Source: Ustilago trichophora (taxonomy: Eukaryota > Basidiomycota > Ustilaginomycetes > Ustilaginales > Ustilaginaceae). Taken from it: a stretch of 64,000 bases of DNA. A program made the position numbers and the translations under genes. The DNA lies in assembly GCA_900323505.1 (NCBI GenBank), contig OOIN01000018.1, positions 372,001 to 436,000 of the forward strand. Reading direction: 5' to 3'. The notes beneath the pieces are model-generated. The model made no database searches. It was not told where the DNA came from and saw only the letters and a list, made by a program, of their open reading frames with translations. This document shows positions 61,193 through 64,000 of the stretch, piece by piece (position 1 is the first letter of the stretch; every line of letters starts with the position of its first letter).

Positions 61193-62911
61193 GTGAGTGT
61201 TTAGGGTAGGTTGTGACTCTCGGGGATAAGTTGGTGAAGCTGGCGCTGGTTGAAATCCGCAACAGCGTTCAGGGTCGCATTGATTTCGCTTAGCACCTTG
61301 GACAAGCCTCCCTTCCAACGGTGTCAAGTTTGTCGGCATGAATCGGGTCGCTTGCTCGCTCTAGCCTATTTCCTTTTGCTGCGCTAGAGTCGACACATGG
61401 CTCTTACTCTACTCCTCAGCTTTCTCTGGCAGAACAAGTCAAACACAAGACAGTCTAACTCTTTGCGGTTGTCACGTTTGCTCAGGCACAGATTGAGCTG
61501 TGGAGCGACAACAGCTTGCGGTATCTTCCAACACAAGATCTAGCACTCGGCATCTGTAGCTTATAAGGTCTGGTGCCATCCAATCATTTTACTGCACGAA
61601 ATAAAAAGTCCAAGGCCCACCCAGGTTGCCTGCATGCAGCCGTCCAAATTGTTGCCTCTCAAGCATGGTTGGCCGGGCCGAACTGCTAGCTCACTTTCAA
61701 GCCTATGCTTACTCGAGATTAGACTAGCAACTTGTTTCAATCCCCAGCATTGCACTCGGAAGTGGTGTCTCTGACATCGTAATTGACATAGCATGATTTT
61801 GCCAAGGCCAGGCCCAGGGTCTGAAGCAGGGTTTTACGTATCCCAAAAGGAAATGGTCGCATTCGCATCGTCGCCACTCTGCTCAAATGGCAGGTTTCGG
61901 TTAGTCAAAGTCTCTCAAAATATGGCCCAAAATTGCAAATACACTGCTGTGATGGCGACCGGATTGGGTAAGACCCGACGTTTGACCGATGGTGCGTCCT
62001 TGTCCCTTTTGTGTCTCGTGTTTGCTTCTAGACTTGGCACCGGCATTGCTGGCACCGTCTTCTATCCGTGCACCACCAACATACGCCAGGTCCTAAGGCT
62101 GTCAGCTTGCCCGAGTTGACCACAGACTTTTATTTGTCAGAGCGACGAGAAGTCATACAGAAGAAGAGACTCGGCGGGCTGCATCGGAGCTAGGTGACCC
62201 TATACTGAATTGCTTTCGCAGCACCCTTCTTTATTCATTTATTTTTCTGAAATAAACTCACACAACGCACTTGCCGAAGCACAACTGCCTTAATTTGGCT
62301 CAAAGCTGCATCCATTTATGCATCCTCTCCACGGCAACCTGCCGCGGAGACCAACGACGAGAAACTCTGGGCGGATGGTGAGCCAATTCGGGCTTGACCG
62401 GTGAGCGGTCTGTTGTGTTGTGCAGCAGGGTCGCCAGGCAGGGTCTTGTCCGAAACCCTTCCCTTAGCTCTCTGCTTCTGCAGCACAGCACCTCACTGAA
62501 AAAGCAGTGAGCAGTGTAGAGTATCACGCTCAACTAGAATGTGGCCAAACCGTCGCTTGTTGCTAGTGTAACTTGGCTTCCTGCTGAACGGGGCAACGGA
62601 ACACTTCGGCACGTACGCCTTCGCTTACACTTTTCTTGCGTCGGTCATCTTTGCATCGCTCTCTCACACATACACACTACACACTACTAAACAAGGGGAA
62701 TGAAAGATACTTGAGCACAAAAGGTGTGCATCGGACGAGGTTAGGGGGATCCGCAGCAGATCGTGCCGACAAAATACAGTAGAGAGAGACGAGGACCCTC
62801 GGGTGCAGCACACAACGCATGGATCAGCACAACCCTTTAGTCCCAAAACATTAAATTCCCCAATGCAGGGTCGAGAAAAGCAAGCTAGTGGCTTTCCTTT
62901 GCTTCCCAAGG

Positions 62912-62938
62912 TTCTCTCTCTCTCTCTCTCTCTCTCTA
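62912..62938. repeat. (TC)n microsatellite
   Basis: About 27 nt of TC dinucleotides in gene-free sequence. Confidence 0.95.
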
Positions 62939-63866
62939 AGCCCGTCCAGTGGAAGCAACCTAGCACAGCCAACACATTGACATGAATGCGTGCCTCGGTG
63001 ACACGAGTTTGCGGCTCTTCGATCTACATTCCATCAGCTGTTCCCTCTCGAGTCGTCCTGCTACAAGAGGCTTTGGTGTTGTCCAGCCAGGTGCCTGGTT
63101 TGTCCCCACCCGCAAATGCCGACCGCATCCGTGCGCACGCATTGTTGCTGCTGCCACGCTACACAACCACCAACCTCTACTAGTCTGTGCCAAGTGCGGG
63201 CCAAGCCAACTCCACGTTTCTGTTGCACCTTGTCCACTCTATAATGCAGTCCTAGTGCATGAAAAGCGTGCGGTCGGAGTACCACTCCCTCGTACTCAAA
63301 GTCAGCTGCCCGTCCTCGAAGCGATCCATAGCCCAACGAGCTACTTGTCTTTTTTCCAGTCGGCTCGATGGCCTGCAGCATGTCTCACTTAACATCGTCT
63401 CTCTCTTTCTCTCTGGGCTAGATCGCCGATCGGGTGCCTGATGTGAATCTAGCTTGCTACAGTATTCCAAATGCGAGAGAGAAAGTGGCGGAATTGTGCG
63501 AACGCCACCTCTCTTGCCTAATTCGAGAGGTTGGGATCACCCAAGCGAAGCCAACGCATGAAAATCAAGCAAGCCGTCGCCCAAAAGAGTGTATAGCGGT
63601 TGAACCTAAATTGTTCTCCCGTGTCGGGAACGTCCAAATCCCAGTGCAATAGTGGTTTCAGTGGTGAGCAGACTCCGCGCTCACCCTGCCCGCCATCAGT
63701 GGCAAAGGATTGCCACCATCTGCCGAGACACTCGTCAATGGCGCCGCGCATGCCTTTTGGCCGATACACGCTAGCTTTGTTCTTCGAGCCGTCAATATGG
63801 CGACAGATGCAGCACTCACGCCACGGCGATTGTGGCGCATTCTCCTAAGGGCCGACATGACCACGA

Positions 63867-63878
63867 TACTGTACAGTA
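63867..63878. promoter_or_regulatory. TACTGTACAGTA palindrome
   Basis: Perfect 12-nt palindrome near the right edge. Whether it precedes a gene outside the window is not known. Confidence 0.45.
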
Positions 63879-64000
63879 AACAAGGCTGGGACGATCGCGC
63901 GTGACTGAGCAGCATGCTAATCATGCGTTCATCCGACGGGCAAGGGCGTTGCTGGTCGGAAGTACGGCTTCTGAACAGTGCAGTCCACAAACACACACAC

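Larger units (their letters stand above)
57180..64000. other. 6.8 kb with no recognisable gene
   Basis: Many short open frames exist on both strands (the longest about 216 codons, 58634..59284 minus) but none shows a domain, a membrane pattern or plausible start context together with intron signals. No tandem array or transposon protein was seen. It contains a CGCT/CGTT tetranucleotide run at about 61160-61190, a (TC)n tract at 62912-62938, TACTGTA-type words (58192, 59659, 60624) and a perfect TACTGTACAGTA at 63867. Possible content: long intergenic DNA, non-coding RNA, or fast-evolving genes with introns. Confidence 0.45.

Overview
The window looks like nuclear DNA of a smut fungus (Ustilaginomycotina, Ustilago/Sporisorium/Pseudozyma type). 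This is inferred from compact, mostly intron-poor genes with C-ending codons, canonical GT-AG introns of about 90-490 nt, eukaryotic housekeeping genes (cytosolic glutamine synthetase, ribosomal protein uL14, cytosolic Met-tRNA synthetase, Yop1, Pam16, Qcr10), a Zn2Cys6 regulator, a split nuclear tRNA and many di- and trinucleotide microsatellites. No virus, transposon, CRISPR array or bacterial feature was recognised.

Layout, left to right. 1-5.1 kb: a divergent pair, an NAD(P)-binding Rossmann/SDR-type protein (minus, cut by the window edge) and an unusual HAD nucleotidase/F-box/WD40 fusion (plus). 6.5-7.9 kb: YOP1. 9-11.9 kb: a CENP-I/Mis6-like kinetochore protein. 12.5-14.4 kb: a low-complexity, probably nuclear protein. 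14.6-16.4 kb: an APC-family permease (minus). 19.1-24.5 kb: an aldehyde dehydrogenase followed by a copper amine oxidase ending in a peroxisomal-type tripeptide. 25.4-29.2 kb: a Zn2Cys6 transcription factor. 29.4-30.2 kb: a three-exon QCR10 (minus). 33.5-35.1 kb: glutamine synthetase. 35.9-38.6 kb: a lipase-type alpha/beta hydrolase (minus). 40.5-45.9 kb: mitochondrial uL3m, PAM16 and MetRS. 46.1-47.7 and 50.9-52.5 kb: two F-box proteins flanking ribosomal uL14. 53.4-56.8 kb: a Q-rich conserved protein. 57.1 kb: a split tRNA-Asp. 57.2-64 kb: almost 7 kb without a recognisable gene.

Genes that may work together: the amine oxidase and aldehyde dehydrogenase would convert amine to aldehyde to acid, and glutamine synthetase could fix the ammonia released; the APC permease could bring in the substrate. 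Three products act in mitochondria (uL3m, Pam16, Qcr10). Three genes encode F-box proteins.

The most notable structure is at the level of splicing. The first gene needs a 7-nt microexon that encodes the lysine of its YxxxK motif. YOP1 has a 12-nt and a 17-nt internal exon. PAM16 has its start codon alone in exon 1. A second signal is a 12-bp palindrome, TACTGTACAGTA, present four times in intergenic DNA. All gene models come from reading the sequence only; no alignment or expression data were used.
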